A stretch of 64,000 nucleotides of DNA from Streptomyces sp. NBC_00344 (GTDB taxonomy: Bacteria; Actinomycetota; Actinomycetes; Streptomycetales; Streptomycetaceae): the NCBI RefSeq assembly GCF_036088315.1, contig NZ_CP107996.1, positions 1,818,501-1,882,500 of the forward strand. Reading direction: 5' to 3'. Position numbers and translations under genes: made by a program. Positions 9,101 to 19,922 of the stretch are shown here, piece after piece. Within the stretch, counting starts at the first letter, position 1. Every line of letters begins with the position of its first letter. Below the pieces are notes generated by a model. The model was given only the letters and a program-made list of their open reading frames with translations. It did not search any database and was not told the DNA's origin.

Positions 9101-9218
9101 CATCGGCTGCGGCGCTCGCCCCCGCGCCCGCGAAGGGCAGCAGTGCGGCCAGTACGGCGGCCGCAGCGAGCACGGCTGTCCTCGGTCCGGGTCTTGTACG
9201 AGTGCGGACGCGTTGCAT
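6153..9218 (-). CDS. Secreted multidomain beta-glucosidase, glycoside hydrolase family 3
   Basis: The 1021-residue protein is predicted to hydrolyse terminal beta-glucosyl residues outside the cell. It has a Sec signal (to about residue 37, ASAAADD), a carbohydrate-binding-like beta-sandwich (about 45-215, FEGEVPFAGQPADGIFTWGG onward), a Calx-beta-like domain (about 235-340, DSGTDYTPVSGTVTFPAG), the GH3 N-domain with nucleophile Asp638 in VISDYAAIDQ, the GH3 C-domain (VLLKNSGDVLPL near 745), and a C-terminal helical module. It is the last gene of the operon, 32 bp after GH1. Whether it prefers beta-1,3, 1,4 or 1,6 links cannot be read directly. Confidence 0.92.
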   Translation of the reverse strand: MQRVRTRTRPGPRTAVLAAAAVLAALLPFAGAGASAAADDPAPVPVDRFEGEVPFAGQPADGIFTWGGDTDDNPTLALKDRADAPEGAKVLEGSYDISGYGGFSHDFAAAGPAHDWSASKGIRFWWFGENTAPLPPGSGKKISFEIKDGGANGEASELWTTSFTDDWEGWHQVEIPFSDFVYRTDYQPVGGIDQVLGLNQMWGYALTLPTGVKGAFAMDDVELYGKADPALSAKVTTDAAVYPVKEGGSAAVKIGLATTGSAPITEPVTVDYTTGGGTADSGTDYTPVSGTVTFPAGTESGASRTLSVTTRKDKAGEPAETIPVKLTVTGAKAPTETPQVVIDAHGLPYLDARLPVKKRVADLLSRMSPEEKAGQMTQAERNALGSQGDIASYGLGSLLSGGGSVPTPNTPAAWARMVDGYQLRAQATRFQIPLIYGVDAVHGHNNVIGSTIFPHNIGIGATRDPSVAEKEGAVTASEVRATGIPWDFAPCLCVSRDERWGRTYESFGEDPALVSSMETVIQGMQGAASGKDLDRNDKVLATAKHFVGDGGTEYGSSATGSYTIDQGVTKVTQHELEAVHLAPFGDAVKRGIGTVMPSYSSLDIIGDDKPAVKMHADAAMINDVLKQKMGFKGFVISDYAAIDQIPGDYASDVRTSVNAGLDMIMVPTDYKNFTSTLEGEVTAGNIPQSRIDDAVSRILTQKFQLGLFEKPYADTSNAAGIGSPEHRAVARDAAAKSQVLLKNSGDVLPLTSSQKVYVAGSNADDIGNQAGGWTVSWQGSSGNITTGTTILDGMKKDAASVTYSKDASASTDGYDVGVVVVGETPYAEGVGDVGNGNDLELTAADKAAVDKVCAAMKCAVLIVSGRPQLIGDRLGGIDALVASWLPGTEGDGVADVLFGKKPFTGQLPLTWPKSESQLPINVGDTTYDPQFPYGWGLTTLKPVPAGGQLSLSALALAAHFVTADSVAGRAVATAARQIVQQKIGGTITAATSKPFADADHLLLTGDLKGAIAKLTAAYLAA

Positions 9219-9250
9219 TGCTGCTCCCTCGGTTGGGTGCCTCGGAACGT

Positions 9251-10663
<1,413 letters not shown>

Positions 10664-10742
10664 GAGTCTCCTGAAATGCGGGCGGGCGTGGGGTTCCGCC
10701 TGACGGAAGCGGGCCGGTCCTGGGGACGTGATGACGGCACGG

Positions 10743-11744
10743 TCACCCCACCCCCGCCGACTGGTGGTGCAGCCAGCAGGCCACCGTCCGGGCCTCTCCT
10801 CCGTCCGGCTCCGCGAGCACGGGGACCCGGGTGGCGCACGGGCCGAACGCCTTCGGGCAGCGGGGATGGAACGCGCATCCGGCCGGCATCGCCGCCAGGT
10901 GCGGCGGCGAGCCGGGGATTCCGGCGAGCTCCCGGCGGGCGCCGTGCAGGGCGGGGAACGAGTGGAGCAGACCGTCGCTGTACGGGTGGCGGGCGTCGCG
11001 GTAGATGGCGGCTGCGCCGGCCTCCTCCACGATCCGGCCGCCGTACATGATCGCGATGCGGTCCGAGAACTCGATCAGCAGCGAGATGTCATGCGTGATG
11101 AAGACGACCGAGAAGCCCAGCTCCTCGCGGAGTTTGACCAGTTGACGCAGGATCTGGCGCTGCATGACGACATCGAGCGCCGTCGTCGGCTCGTCCATGA
11201 TCACGATTTCCGGCTCGAGCGCGAGCGCCATCGCGATCATCACGCGCTGCCGCATCCCGCCGGAGAGCTGATGCGGATACGCACCGAGCCGGTCCGCCGA
11301 GATACCGACCAGGGAGAGCAACTCCTTCGCGCGGTCGGTGCGTTCGGACCGTTTCATCTCCGGGCGGTGCGCCTTCAGCACGTCGGTGAGCTGGCTGTGG
11401 ACGGTATGGACGGGGTTGAGCGAGTTCATCGCGCCCTGGAAAACGATGGACAGTTCGGCCCACCGGAAGGCCCTCAGTTGCGGCGCGGACAGCGAGAGAA
11501 TGTCCACCTTCTCCCCGTCGCGCCGGTGGTAGTGGACGTCTCCGCCGGTGATGACACCGGGCGGCGAGAGCAGCCGGGTCACCGCGTACGCGAGCGTGGA
11601 CTTCCCCGATCCCGACTCGCCCGCCAGGCCGAGAACTTCACCGCGATGCAGGGTGAGGTCGATGTTGCGCAACGCGTGCACGGCGTCGTCTCCGGTGCCG
11701 TAGTCGACGTGGAGGTCTCTGATGGTGAGGACGGGCTCGCTCAT
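10743..11744 (-). CDS. ABC transporter ATP-binding protein, OppD/DppD type
   Basis: The 333-residue ATPase has Walker [10 protein letters not shown] near residue 40, the signature LSGGMRQRV, Walker B IVIMDEPTTALD, and the C-terminal extension with [14 protein letters not shown] typical of oligopeptide-type ATPases. Its ATG overlaps the upstream permease stop (ATGA at 11741-11744), indicating translational coupling. Together with the second ATPase it should energise the two permeases. In this context the cargo is more likely an oligosaccharide than a peptide. Confidence 0.92.
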   Translation of the reverse strand: MSEPVLTIRDLHVDYGTGDDAVHALRNIDLTLHRGEVLGLAGESGSGKSTLAYAVTRLLSPPGVITGGDVHYHRRDGEKVDILSLSAPQLRAFRWAELSIVFQGAMNSLNPVHTVHSQLTDVLKAHRPEMKRSERTDRAKELLSLVGISADRLGAYPHQLSGGMRQRVMIAMALALEPEIVIMDEPTTALDVVMQRQILRQLVKLREELGFSVVFITHDISLLIEFSDRIAIMYGGRIVEEAGAAAIYRDARHPYSDGLLHSFPALHGARRELAGIPGSPPHLAAMPAGCAFHPRCPKAFGPCATRVPVLAEPDGGEARTVACWLHHQSAGVG

Positions 11745-12817
11745 GAGCTGGGCTCCTTGTCGTGCGTGGCGCCTGCCGCGGACTCCACGGGATCTGGTCC
11801 GGGTTCCGGGCCGTCGTGCGACGGACCGGGTCCGGGTTCCGGCCCGTCCGGCGACGGACCGCTCCGCGTGGCCCGCACCACAGGGGTGAAGCCGACCCGC
11901 ATCCTGACGTCCTTCGTCGCACCCGTCCCGGTACGCAGCCGCGGGTTCACGAACTCGTCGATGCCGAAGTTGATGAGGGCGAGCGACATACCGAGCAGGG
12001 CGATGCACAGACCGGCCGGCACGAACCACCACCACGCGCCCTGGGCGAGTGCCTGGCTCGACTGGGCCCAGAAGAGGACGGTCCCCCAGTTCCAGTTCGA
12101 GATGTCGGCGACGCCGATGAAGGCGAGTGTGATCTCGGAGAGGATGGCGAAGATCACGGTGCCGACGAAGCCGGATGCGATGACGGCGGTCAGGTTGGGG
12201 AGGATCTCGAAGAGGATGATCCGCCAGGTGGACTCGCCGGTGGCGCGGGCCGCCTCGACGTAGTCCCTGCGCCGCAGGGAAAGGGTCTGGGCACGCAGCA
12301 CCCGTGCGCCCCAGGCCCAGGATGTCAGGGCGATGACACCGGCGATGAGCAGGTCGCCGGCGTCGGAGACGAAGCTCGCGATGATGATGATCAGCGGCAG
12401 ACCGGGGATGACGAGGAAGACGTTGGAGAGCGCCGAGAGGAGCTCGTCCGCGACTCCTCCGAGAAAGCCCGAGCTGACGCCGATCAGGACCGAGAACACG
12501 GTCGCGAAGACCCCGGCGACAAATCCCACGATGAGGACACCGCGGGTCCCGACCAGGATCTGCGAGAGCACGTCCTGTCCGGTCTGCGTGGTGCCGAACC
12601 AGTGGTCGCCCGAGGGCGGCTGGAGAATCGCATTGCTCATCGTGTCCGGGTCGTACGGAGCGAGCCACGGACCGGCGACGGCGAGCACCACGAAGAAGGC
12701 CAGGATCGCCAGGCCCACGACGGTCTTGCGGCCGCGCAGGAATCGCAGTCTGCGCTTGTTGGACGCCGGGGTCTCGGTCGCGTCGAGTACGGCGACCTCG
12801 GCAGCGGTGACGGCCAT
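11741..12817 (-). CDS. ABC transporter permease, OppC/DppC type
   Basis: The 358-residue membrane protein has an N-terminal transmembrane segment (VVGLAILAFFVVLAVAGPWLAPYDP), an HWFGTTQTGQDVLSQILVG segment and the EAA-loop region around DYVEAARATGESTWRIILFEILPN, as in OppC-like permeases. The last 40 or so residues are a Pro/Gly/Ser/Asp-rich tail (SGPSPDGPEPGPG) encoded by a 33-bp tandem duplication. The gene starts 5 bp before the end of the partner permease and overlaps the following ATPase by 4 bp. Confidence 0.93.
   Translation of the reverse strand: MAVTAAEVAVLDATETPASNKRRLRFLRGRKTVVGLAILAFFVVLAVAGPWLAPYDPDTMSNAILQPPSGDHWFGTTQTGQDVLSQILVGTRGVLIVGFVAGVFATVFSVLIGVSSGFLGGVADELLSALSNVFLVIPGLPLIIIIASFVSDAGDLLIAGVIALTSWAWGARVLRAQTLSLRRRDYVEAARATGESTWRIILFEILPNLTAVIASGFVGTVIFAILSEITLAFIGVADISNWNWGTVLFWAQSSQALAQGAWWWFVPAGLCIALLGMSLALINFGIDEFVNPRLRTGTGATKDVRMRVGFTPVVRATRSGPSPDGPEPGPGPSHDGPEPGPDPVESAAGATHDKEPSS
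11797..11862. repeat. Two tandem copies of a 33-bp unit in the permease tail
   Basis: The segment beginning GTCCGGGTTCCGG repeats with a 33-bp period, keeping the reading frame and encoding two acidic/proline-rich 11-residue blocks after the last membrane segment. It is a likely length-variable site between strains. Confidence 0.6.
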
Positions 12818-12821
12818 GTTC

Positions 12822-13798
12822 TCAGGCCTCCCTTCGGGTGCGGGGGTCGAGGACCATATAGATCACGTCGGCGAGCAGATTGGCCGCGAGTACCGAGAGC
12901 GTGATGATCAGGAAGACGCCCTGCATCAGCGGATAGTCCTTGGCCCCGACGGCCTGGAAGAGCTGGAAGCCGATGCCCGGATAGGAGAAGACCATCTCCA
13001 CCAGGAGCGTTCCGCCGACGATGAATCCGAGCGACAGCGCGAACCCGGAGATGTTGGGGAGGATCGCGTTGCGGGCGGCGTAGCTGAACATCACCCGGCG
13101 CTCGGAGAGTCCCTTGGCCTGGGCGACCATGACGTAGTCCTCGGAGGAGACCGTCACCATCATGTTGCGCATCCCGAGGATCCAGCCGGCGACCGCGCTG
13201 AGCACGATCGTCAGGCCGGGCAGCGCCGCGTGATAGAGCGCGCTGGAGACGAAAGGCCAGTCGAAGGCGGGGATCAGCGAGCTGTCGTACCCGCCGGCCG
13301 CCGGGAACCACGGCCATTTGACCGCGAACAGCGCGATGGCGATCAGCCCCAGCCAGAAGTACGGGATGGCGGAGATGAAGGTGGTGACGGGCAGCAGGCT
13401 GTCCATCCAGGAACCGCGCCGCCAGCCGGAGAAGACCCCGATGCCGGTGCCGAGCAGGAAGCTGATCAGCGTGGTGACACCGACGAGCGCCAGCGTCCAC
13501 GGCAGCGACTGGGAGATGACCTCGCTCACCGGTGTGGGGAAGAAGGTGAAGGACAGCCCGAGATCGCCGTCGAGCAGATGCGACCAGTAACTGGTGTACT
13601 GCTGCCAGAGCGTCTGGTGCTTGTCGAGTCCGAAGAGCGCCCTGAGCGAGTCGATGGCCTTGGTGTCGAGCTGGCCCTGGAAGCGTGCGATCAGCGACTG
13701 GACGGGGTCGCCCGGCATCAGGCGCGGGATGAAGAAGTTGATGGTGATCGCGGCCCAGGCGGTGACGGCGTAGAAGGCGAGCCGTTGGAGCAGATACT

Positions 13799-13802
<4 letters not shown>
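12822..13802 (-). CDS. ABC transporter permease, OppB/DppB type
   Basis: The 326-residue protein starts at GTG (13800-13802) as [35 protein letters not shown], the standard OppB opening. The start is supported by AAGGAGG about 10 nt upstream and by overlap with the stop of the preceding ATPase (GTGA). Six membrane segments are expected; the EAA-like loop lies at [27 protein letters not shown]. It pairs with the permease gene that follows. Confidence 0.92.
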
Positions 13803-14857
<1,055 letters not shown>

Positions 14858-14871
14858 GGCCGGTCCCCGTA

Positions 14872-16557
14872 TTACTTGGCGGGCTTGAGGTGCAGCACGA
14901 CGTCCAGCGCGTTCGGCTGGGTGGGCTGCGGCGGGCCGTACGGGTCGGACTCGGTGGGCCAGCCCACCCAGTTCTTGGTGGAGTACTCGGCCCCGATCGG
15001 CGCGGCCGCCGTGGGAATCATCGGCACCTTGTCGACCATGATCTTCTGAATGCTGTTCATGGCCTTCGTCCGGGCGGCCCCGGTGGTCGCGTTGGCGTAC
15101 TCCTTCAGCGCCTTCGTCGCTTCAGGGCTGTCGAAGCGGCCGAAGTTGCCGATCGGCGAGGACTTGCCGACGGGCTGCAGCAGCGCTCCGTCCATGACGT
15201 TCTGGTACAGGTCGTACGGTGTCGGGCCGCTGTTGGTCCAGTGCAGAACGGCGTCGAAGTTGCCGTTGGACACGTCGGACGTCCAGGCGTCGGCGGTCTG
15301 GGTCTTGACCGTGGCGTCGATACCGAGCTGCTTGACGTCGGACTTGATGATCGACAGGCCGGTGATGTAGTCGTTCCAGCCCGCCGGGTCGGTCATCGTG
15401 AGCTTCACGGCCTTGCCGCTCGGGTCCTTCAGCACACCGCCGCTCAGCTTGAACCCGGCCTCCGAAAGGGCCTTCTTGGCCCCCGCGACATCGGGCTTGG
15501 TGCTGGCGTTCTTGTACTCGGGGGCCAGGAAGGAGTTGCCGGCGGGCAGCGGAATGCCGGTCGGGTTGGTGATCTCCGGGTACAGGGTCGATTCGGCCTG
15601 GACGAAGATCGCCTTGCGGTCGATCACCATGGCCATGGCCTTGCGCAGCGCCGGATTGTCGAACGGCTTGCGGGTGGTGTTGAACCACAGGCCGTGGATA
15701 CCGAGTCCGGAGGGGAACCACAGTTTGTTGTTCTTCGGGTCCCTGGCGACGTACAGCTTCTTGTAGTCCGGCATGAAGACGAAGGACCACTCGGACTTGC
15801 CTCCGGCCAGCGCGGTGGTCTGGGCGCTGTTGTCGTTGTAGGACGTGTAGCGCAGCTCCTTGACCTGCGTCTTGCCCCTCCAGTAGGTGGGCGCCGCGGT
15901 GAGCGTCGTGGTCTGCGGAGTGAACGTCTTCAGGACGTAGGGTCCCGAGCCGATCGGCTTGCGGTTGGCGAACGTGGCCGGGTCCTTGACGGCGGACCAG
16001 ATGTGCTTGGGCACGATGAAGGTGTTGACGATCTTGCTCTGGTTGACGAACTGCGATTCCTTGAAAGTCAGAACGACCTTGCCGCCCTGGGCCTGGATGC
16101 CGTCGTAGGGGATCGCGTTGCCGTTGAGCGCCTTGTTCTTCTTGATCAAGTCGAAGGTGAAGGCGACGTCGTCGGCGGTCAGCGGCTTTCCGTCGGACCA
16201 CTTGGCCTTCGGGTCGATGGTGAACGTGACCCTGGTGAAGTTGGCCTCCCACTTCCACGCGGAGGCCAGCCAGGGCTTGCCCTGTTCGCTGGGCCGGATG
16301 CCGTTCGTCATCACCAGCGGCTCGTAGATCTGGAACCGGTAGCCCAGCGATGCACCGGCCGACGTGCCCAGGAACGGGTTGCTGTTGTCGGTCTGCGGCC
16401 CGTTCGGCATACCGATGGTGAGCACACCCGAGGCGGCGCCGGAACCGCTCTGTGAGTTGTTCTTGCTGTTGGCGTCTGAGCAGCCTGCGGCGAGGGCGAC
16501 CACGGCTGTGGCTGCGGCGAGCACCCGGAATTTCCGGTTCGGCATGAATGCGGACAT
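14872..16557 (-). CDS. Solute-binding lipoprotein of the oligopeptide type (family 5), likely oligosaccharide receptor
   Basis: The 561-residue protein has a lipoprotein signal ending in the lipobox LAAGC (Cys26), so it should be anchored outside the membrane. The family 5 signature is seen in [24 protein letters not shown] and [25 protein letters not shown]. This family binds peptides, but a branch binds cello-, laminari- and other oligosaccharides, as known in Thermotoga and other bacteria. The downstream GH1 and GH3 genes and the upstream LacI regulator favour sugar binding. The start at 16557 has GGAG 5 nt upstream. It is the first gene of the operon. Confidence 0.92.
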   Translation of the reverse strand: MSAFMPNRKFRVLAAATAVVALAAGCSDANSKNNSQSGSGAASGVLTIGMPNGPQTDNSNPFLGTSAGASLGYRFQIYEPLVMTNGIRPSEQGKPWLASAWKWEANFTRVTFTIDPKAKWSDGKPLTADDVAFTFDLIKKNKALNGNAIPYDGIQAQGGKVVLTFKESQFVNQSKIVNTFIVPKHIWSAVKDPATFANRKPIGSGPYVLKTFTPQTTTLTAAPTYWRGKTQVKELRYTSYNDNSAQTTALAGGKSEWSFVFMPDYKKLYVARDPKNNKLWFPSGLGIHGLWFNTTRKPFDNPALRKAMAMVIDRKAIFVQAESTLYPEITNPTGIPLPAGNSFLAPEYKNASTKPDVAGAKKALSEAGFKLSGGVLKDPSGKAVKLTMTDPAGWNDYITGLSIIKSDVKQLGIDATVKTQTADAWTSDVSNGNFDAVLHWTNSGPTPYDLYQNVMDGALLQPVGKSSPIGNFGRFDSPEATKALKEYANATTGAARTKAMNSIQKIMVDKVPMIPTAAAPIGAEYSTKNWVGWPTESDPYGPPQPTQPNALDVVLHLKPAK

Positions 16558-16597
16558 GGCGACTCCATCGAGGGACTACGAAGAACGGAGGGGAAGG

Positions 16598-16614
16598 GCG
16601 TAGCCGCGCTACGC
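16598..16614. promoter_or_regulatory. Inverted repeat upstream of the sugar-uptake operon
   Basis: GCGTAGC-CGC-GCTACGC is a perfect 7-3-7 inverted repeat 41 bp before the solute-binding protein start. It could be an operator for the adjacent LacI protein or a small mRNA hairpin; sequence alone does not decide. Confidence 0.4.
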
Positions 16615-16681
16615 GGGAAGGTGCGGTGGTGCGGTGATGCTTCGGTGCGGTGGCGCCGCGGCGACTCGTGACTCCGGGGCG

Positions 16682-17656
16682 CTATGGCGCCGAGGCGCGG
16701 ACGACCAGCTCGGTGGGCAGCACGACGGGCTCCGCCGGTGCGGCCACTCCGCCCAGATGCCCGAGCAGTATCCTCGCCGCCATTTCACCCATACGGCGGG
16801 TGGGCTGGCGGACGGTGGTGAGCGGGGGCTCGGTGTGCTCGGCCATCGGGATGTCGTCGAAGCCCACGACGGCCACGTCGTCGGGCACGCTCCGGCCCGC
16901 GGCGCGCAGCGCACGCAGCGCCCCCGCGGCGCTGATGTCGTTGTGCGCGAAGACCGAGTCGAAGGCGGTACCCGATGCGATGAGCTCCTCGACCGCACGG
17001 CGGCCGAGCGCTTCGGTGAAGTCGCCCGTGACGACGATCGCGTCCGGCTGATGATCCCGGAATCCGGCCGTCCGTTCCCGGGTGCACCCGAAGTGCAGCG
17101 GGCCCGTGATGACCAGGGGCCTGGTGCGCCCGGCAGCCAGCAGGTGACGGGCGGCGGACGCTCCTCCTTCGCGGTTGGTGGTCACGACTGAGGGGAACTC
17201 GGGATGGTGGCCGCGGTCGTCGATCAGCACGACCGGCAGGCCTTTCCGGTGCAGTTCGGTTATTTTGTCCATGGTGTTCTCGGGTTCGACGACAAGGAGT
17301 CCGTCGAACGCGCGGGCCGAGACCCGGCCGATGAAGTGCTCCACCGACTCGGCGCCGCGGCTGATCGTGAAGAGCAGCAACCCGTATCCGGCCGCCTCCA
17401 CGGTGTCGACGACGCCCTGAAGCACCTCGCCCATCCAGGGCCAGGCGAGCGACGGCACCAACATGCCCACCGTCCGGCTGTTCCCGCGAGCCAGGCCGAC
17501 GGCCCCCGAACTCGGCACATAGCCCAGCTGGGCTATCACCTCCCGAACACGGGCCGCAGTCGAACCGTCAACCTCACCCTTGGTGTTGATGACCCGCGAG
17601 ACGGTCGTCTTGCTGACGCCGGCCTCACGGGCGACATCGGCAATGGTGACGCGCAT
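16682..17656 (-). CDS. LacI family transcriptional regulator of the sugar locus
   Basis: The 324-residue repressor has the LacI HTH VTIADVAREAGVSKTTVSRVIN at residues 3-24 and a periplasmic-binding-like effector domain (MLVPSLAWPWMGEVLQGV, DAIVVTGDFTEALG, VAVVGFDDIPMAEHTEPPLTTVRQP). The start at 17656 has GGAGG upstream. It is encoded 124 bp before the solute-binding gene on the same strand and divergently from GH30, so it is placed to control both. It resembles CebR-type beta-glucoside repressors. No perfect match to the published CebR 14-bp box was seen in the locus. Confidence 0.9.
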   Translation of the reverse strand: MRVTIADVAREAGVSKTTVSRVINTKGEVDGSTAARVREVIAQLGYVPSSGAVGLARGNSRTVGMLVPSLAWPWMGEVLQGVVDTVEAAGYGLLLFTISRGAESVEHFIGRVSARAFDGLLVVEPENTMDKITELHRKGLPVVLIDDRGHHPEFPSVVTTNREGGASAARHLLAAGRTRPLVITGPLHFGCTRERTAGFRDHQPDAIVVTGDFTEALGRRAVEELIASGTAFDSVFAHNDISAAGALRALRAAGRSVPDDVAVVGFDDIPMAEHTEPPLTTVRQPTRRMGEMAARILLGHLGGVAAPAEPVVLPTELVVRASAP

Positions 17657-17700
17657 CGGGCCTCCACGATGAGGTCTGCAGGGGGTGTTCGGAGCGATGT

Positions 17701-17728
17701 CCGGAACCGGTCCCGGAACCGGTACCGG
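17701..17728. repeat. Tandem GGAACCGGT repeats between lacI and GH30
   Basis: CCGGAACCGGT occurs twice, 13 bp apart, the second followed by ACCGG. Each half is nearly palindromic around CCGG, so this could be a LacI-type operator pair. It lies 45-72 bp upstream of the regulator start. Confidence 0.4.
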
Positions 17729-17776
17729 CGTTGAGGCGTGAGTAAAGCCCACCCCCGAGGTGTCGTCAATACTTCA

Positions 17777-17807
17777 CACCGAGATTGGTCCAGACCGATC
17801 TTCGGTG
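17777..17807. promoter_or_regulatory. Extended inverted repeat upstream of GH30, similar to a DasR (dre) site
   Basis: GATTGGTC-CA-GACCGATC is an 8-2-8 palindrome with one wobble pair, flanked by CACCGA and TCGGTG. The core TGGTCCAGACCG differs at two positions from the dre core TGGTCTAGACCA known for the GntR regulator DasR. It sits about 125 bp before the GH30 ATG. Confidence 0.5.
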
Positions 17808-17932
17808 CAGGCCGGGAGCGCTATTCGTTCAGGTTTTGAACGCCGAACCCCTTGACGCCCGAGGCCAACGGCAGTTCACTCACGCATCGATCGACGGCAC
17901 TTCCCCCACTTCTGCCAGAAAGGCAGCTGCCC

Positions 17933-19816
17933 ATGATCAGATCGAAATCCGTCCGCGGACTGACGCGGATCCTTCTCGCAGGTACGCTCGCGACCGCCGG
18001 GCTGACCGCGGCGGCGGCGAGCGACGCACAGGCTGCGGGCGAACCGGTGAACATCTGGCTGACCACGACGGACGACGCGGGCGGCCGCCATGTCACGGGT
18101 CTCGAGCAGCAGGCCCCGCTCAACTTCCAGTCGGGCAACGGCGGGAGCGGTGAGAACATCACCGTGGACGAGGCCACCCGCTATCAGACGTTCACCGGGG
18201 GCGGCGCGGACTTCACGGACACCGCGGGCTATCTGATGAAGAGCAGTGGTGCGCTGTCCCAGGCCACGCGCGACGCGACGATGAAGAAGCTGTTCTCCCC
18301 CACGGACGGGATCGGGCTGTCCTTCGTACGCAACCCGATGGGGGCATCGGACCTGGCCCGCTACGGCTACACCTACGACGACATACCGGCCGGACAGACC
18401 GACACGTCCCTGTCGAAGTTCTCGATCGCACACGATCTCGACGACGTGCTCCCGCTGACCAAACAGGCGAAGCAGCTCAACCCGGCCCTGACCACGATGG
18501 CTTCGCCCTGGACGGCGCCCGCCTGGATGAAGGACAGCGGTCAGCTGAACGGTGGCTGGCTGAAGGCCGAGGACTACGGCACGTACGCCGACTACTTCGT
18601 GAAGTACATCCAGGCATACCGGGACCAGGGTGTCCCGATCGACTACGTCACTCCGCAGAACGAGCCGACCTGCTGCGACGGTTACCCGTCGATGAGCTGG
18701 AACGGCTCGGGCCTCGCGTACTTCACCAAGAGCGAGCTGCTGCCGAAGCTGCAGTCCGCCGGGCTGTCCACCAAGGTCCTGGCACTGGACTGGAACTGGG
18801 ACAAGTACGACGAGTACGCCGCCCCGACCGTCGACGACGCGGCGATCCGCAACCACCCGAACTTCGGCGGAGTCGCCTGGCACGGTTACGGCGGTGACGT
18901 CGCCAAGCAGACGGAGGTCCACAACAAGTACCCGCAGACCGACGCCTTCGACACCGAGCACTCCGGCGGCACCTGGGTCACCAACCAGCAGCACGACGAC
19001 ATGCTCAACATCATCGACTACACCCGCAACTGGGGTAAGTCGATCATCAAGTGGTCCCTGGCGGTCGACCAGAACCGCGGCCCCCACAACGGCGGCTGCG
19101 GGACGTGCGACGGCTTCATCACCGTCCACAACGGTGACAGCCGGAGCGGCCAGGTGGACTACAACATCGAGTACTACACGATGGGCCAGCTGACCAAGTT
19201 CGTCCACCCGGGTGCTTCCCGGATCGCTTCCACGGCCAGCACATCGGTACCGAACGTCGCCTGGCGCAACACGGACGGCTCGAAGGCGCTGATCGCGTAC
19301 AACGACGCCTCGTCCGCGAAGCAGATCACCATCAACTGGGGCGGCCAGCACGCCTCTTACTCGCTCCCGGGCAAGACGTCGGCCACCTTCACCTGGTCCG
19401 GCACCCCGTCCGCCGGCGACCCGTCGGGCTCGACGGGAACCCTGGCCGGCCTCGGCGGCAAGTGCCTGGACGTGGCCGGTGGTTCCAGTGCGAACGGCAG
19501 CGCGGTGCAGCTCTACGACTGCAACGGATCGACAGCGCAGCGCTGGACGGCCGGCACCGACTCCACGATCAAGGCGCTCGGCAAATGCCTCGACGTGACA
19601 TCGGGATCCACGGCCAACGGGGCGAAGACCCAGCTGTACGACTGCAATGGGTCGGACGCACAGAAGTGGTCCTACAACGCGTCGACGGGTGATGTGGTGA
19701 ACACGGCCGCGGACAAGTGCCTGGACGCCACGGACAATTCATCGGCGAACGGCACGCGGGCGCAGATCTGGACGTGCACCGGTGCGGCCAACCAGAAGTG
19801 GCATCTGGCGACCTGA
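17933..19816 (+). CDS. Secreted GH30 glycoside hydrolase with C-terminal ricin-type (CBM13) lectin domain
   Basis: The 627-residue enzyme has a Sec signal (to about residue 37, ASDAQAAG). The GH30 barrel shows acid/base Glu244 in VTPQNEP and nucleophile Glu342 in DTEHSGG, with SPWTAPAWMK upstream, as in glucosylceramidase-like and beta-1,6-glucanase subfamilies. The last 125 residues are a beta-trefoil with three CLD repeats and QRW/QKW motifs. ATG at 17933 is preferred over an upstream ATG because it gives a normal signal peptide and has AAAGG upstream. Together with the Opp-type importer and GH1/GH3 it suggests breakdown of a beta-glucan, perhaps beta-1,6-linked. Confidence 0.88.
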   Translation: MIRSKSVRGLTRILLAGTLATAGLTAAAASDAQAAGEPVNIWLTTTDDAGGRHVTGLEQQAPLNFQSGNGGSGENITVDEATRYQTFTGGGADFTDTAGYLMKSSGALSQATRDATMKKLFSPTDGIGLSFVRNPMGASDLARYGYTYDDIPAGQTDTSLSKFSIAHDLDDVLPLTKQAKQLNPALTTMASPWTAPAWMKDSGQLNGGWLKAEDYGTYADYFVKYIQAYRDQGVPIDYVTPQNEPTCCDGYPSMSWNGSGLAYFTKSELLPKLQSAGLSTKVLALDWNWDKYDEYAAPTVDDAAIRNHPNFGGVAWHGYGGDVAKQTEVHNKYPQTDAFDTEHSGGTWVTNQQHDDMLNIIDYTRNWGKSIIKWSLAVDQNRGPHNGGCGTCDGFITVHNGDSRSGQVDYNIEYYTMGQLTKFVHPGASRIASTASTSVPNVAWRNTDGSKALIAYNDASSAKQITINWGGQHASYSLPGKTSATFTWSGTPSAGDPSGSTGTLAGLGGKCLDVAGGSSANGSAVQLYDCNGSTAQRWTAGTDSTIKALGKCLDVTSGSTANGAKTQLYDCNGSDAQKWSYNASTGDVVNTAADKCLDATDNSSANGTRAQIWTCTGAANQKWHLAT

Positions 19817-19862
19817 CCGGACGCGTGCGAGAAACCTGTCCGGCGCCCCGTCCCGGGCGGGC

Positions 19863-19906
19863 CCTCGGTGCCGCACCGGCTCGTTCGAGCCGGTGCGGCA
19901 CCGAGG
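19863..19906. terminator. Perfect 21-bp inverted repeat, bidirectional terminator
   Basis: Two perfectly complementary 21-base arms separated by TT lie between the convergent GH30 and cimA genes. The left arm starts CCTCGGTGCC and the right arm ends GGCACCGAGG. It could stop transcripts from both sides. Confidence 0.75.
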
Positions 19907-19922
19907 ATCTCCGCCTTCGTTC

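Noticed and set aside
10743..12668. A 641-codon frame taken as a fusion of permease and ATPase
   Set aside because: The upstream 300 codons are a shadow of the permease gene; the true ATPase start is the ATG overlapping the permease stop at 11741-11744.
17813..17823. GGGAGCGCT as a CebR box upstream of GH30
   Set aside because: Only 9 of 14 positions fit the published TGGGAGCGCTCCCA box and the right half is lost, so I do not call it a CebR site.
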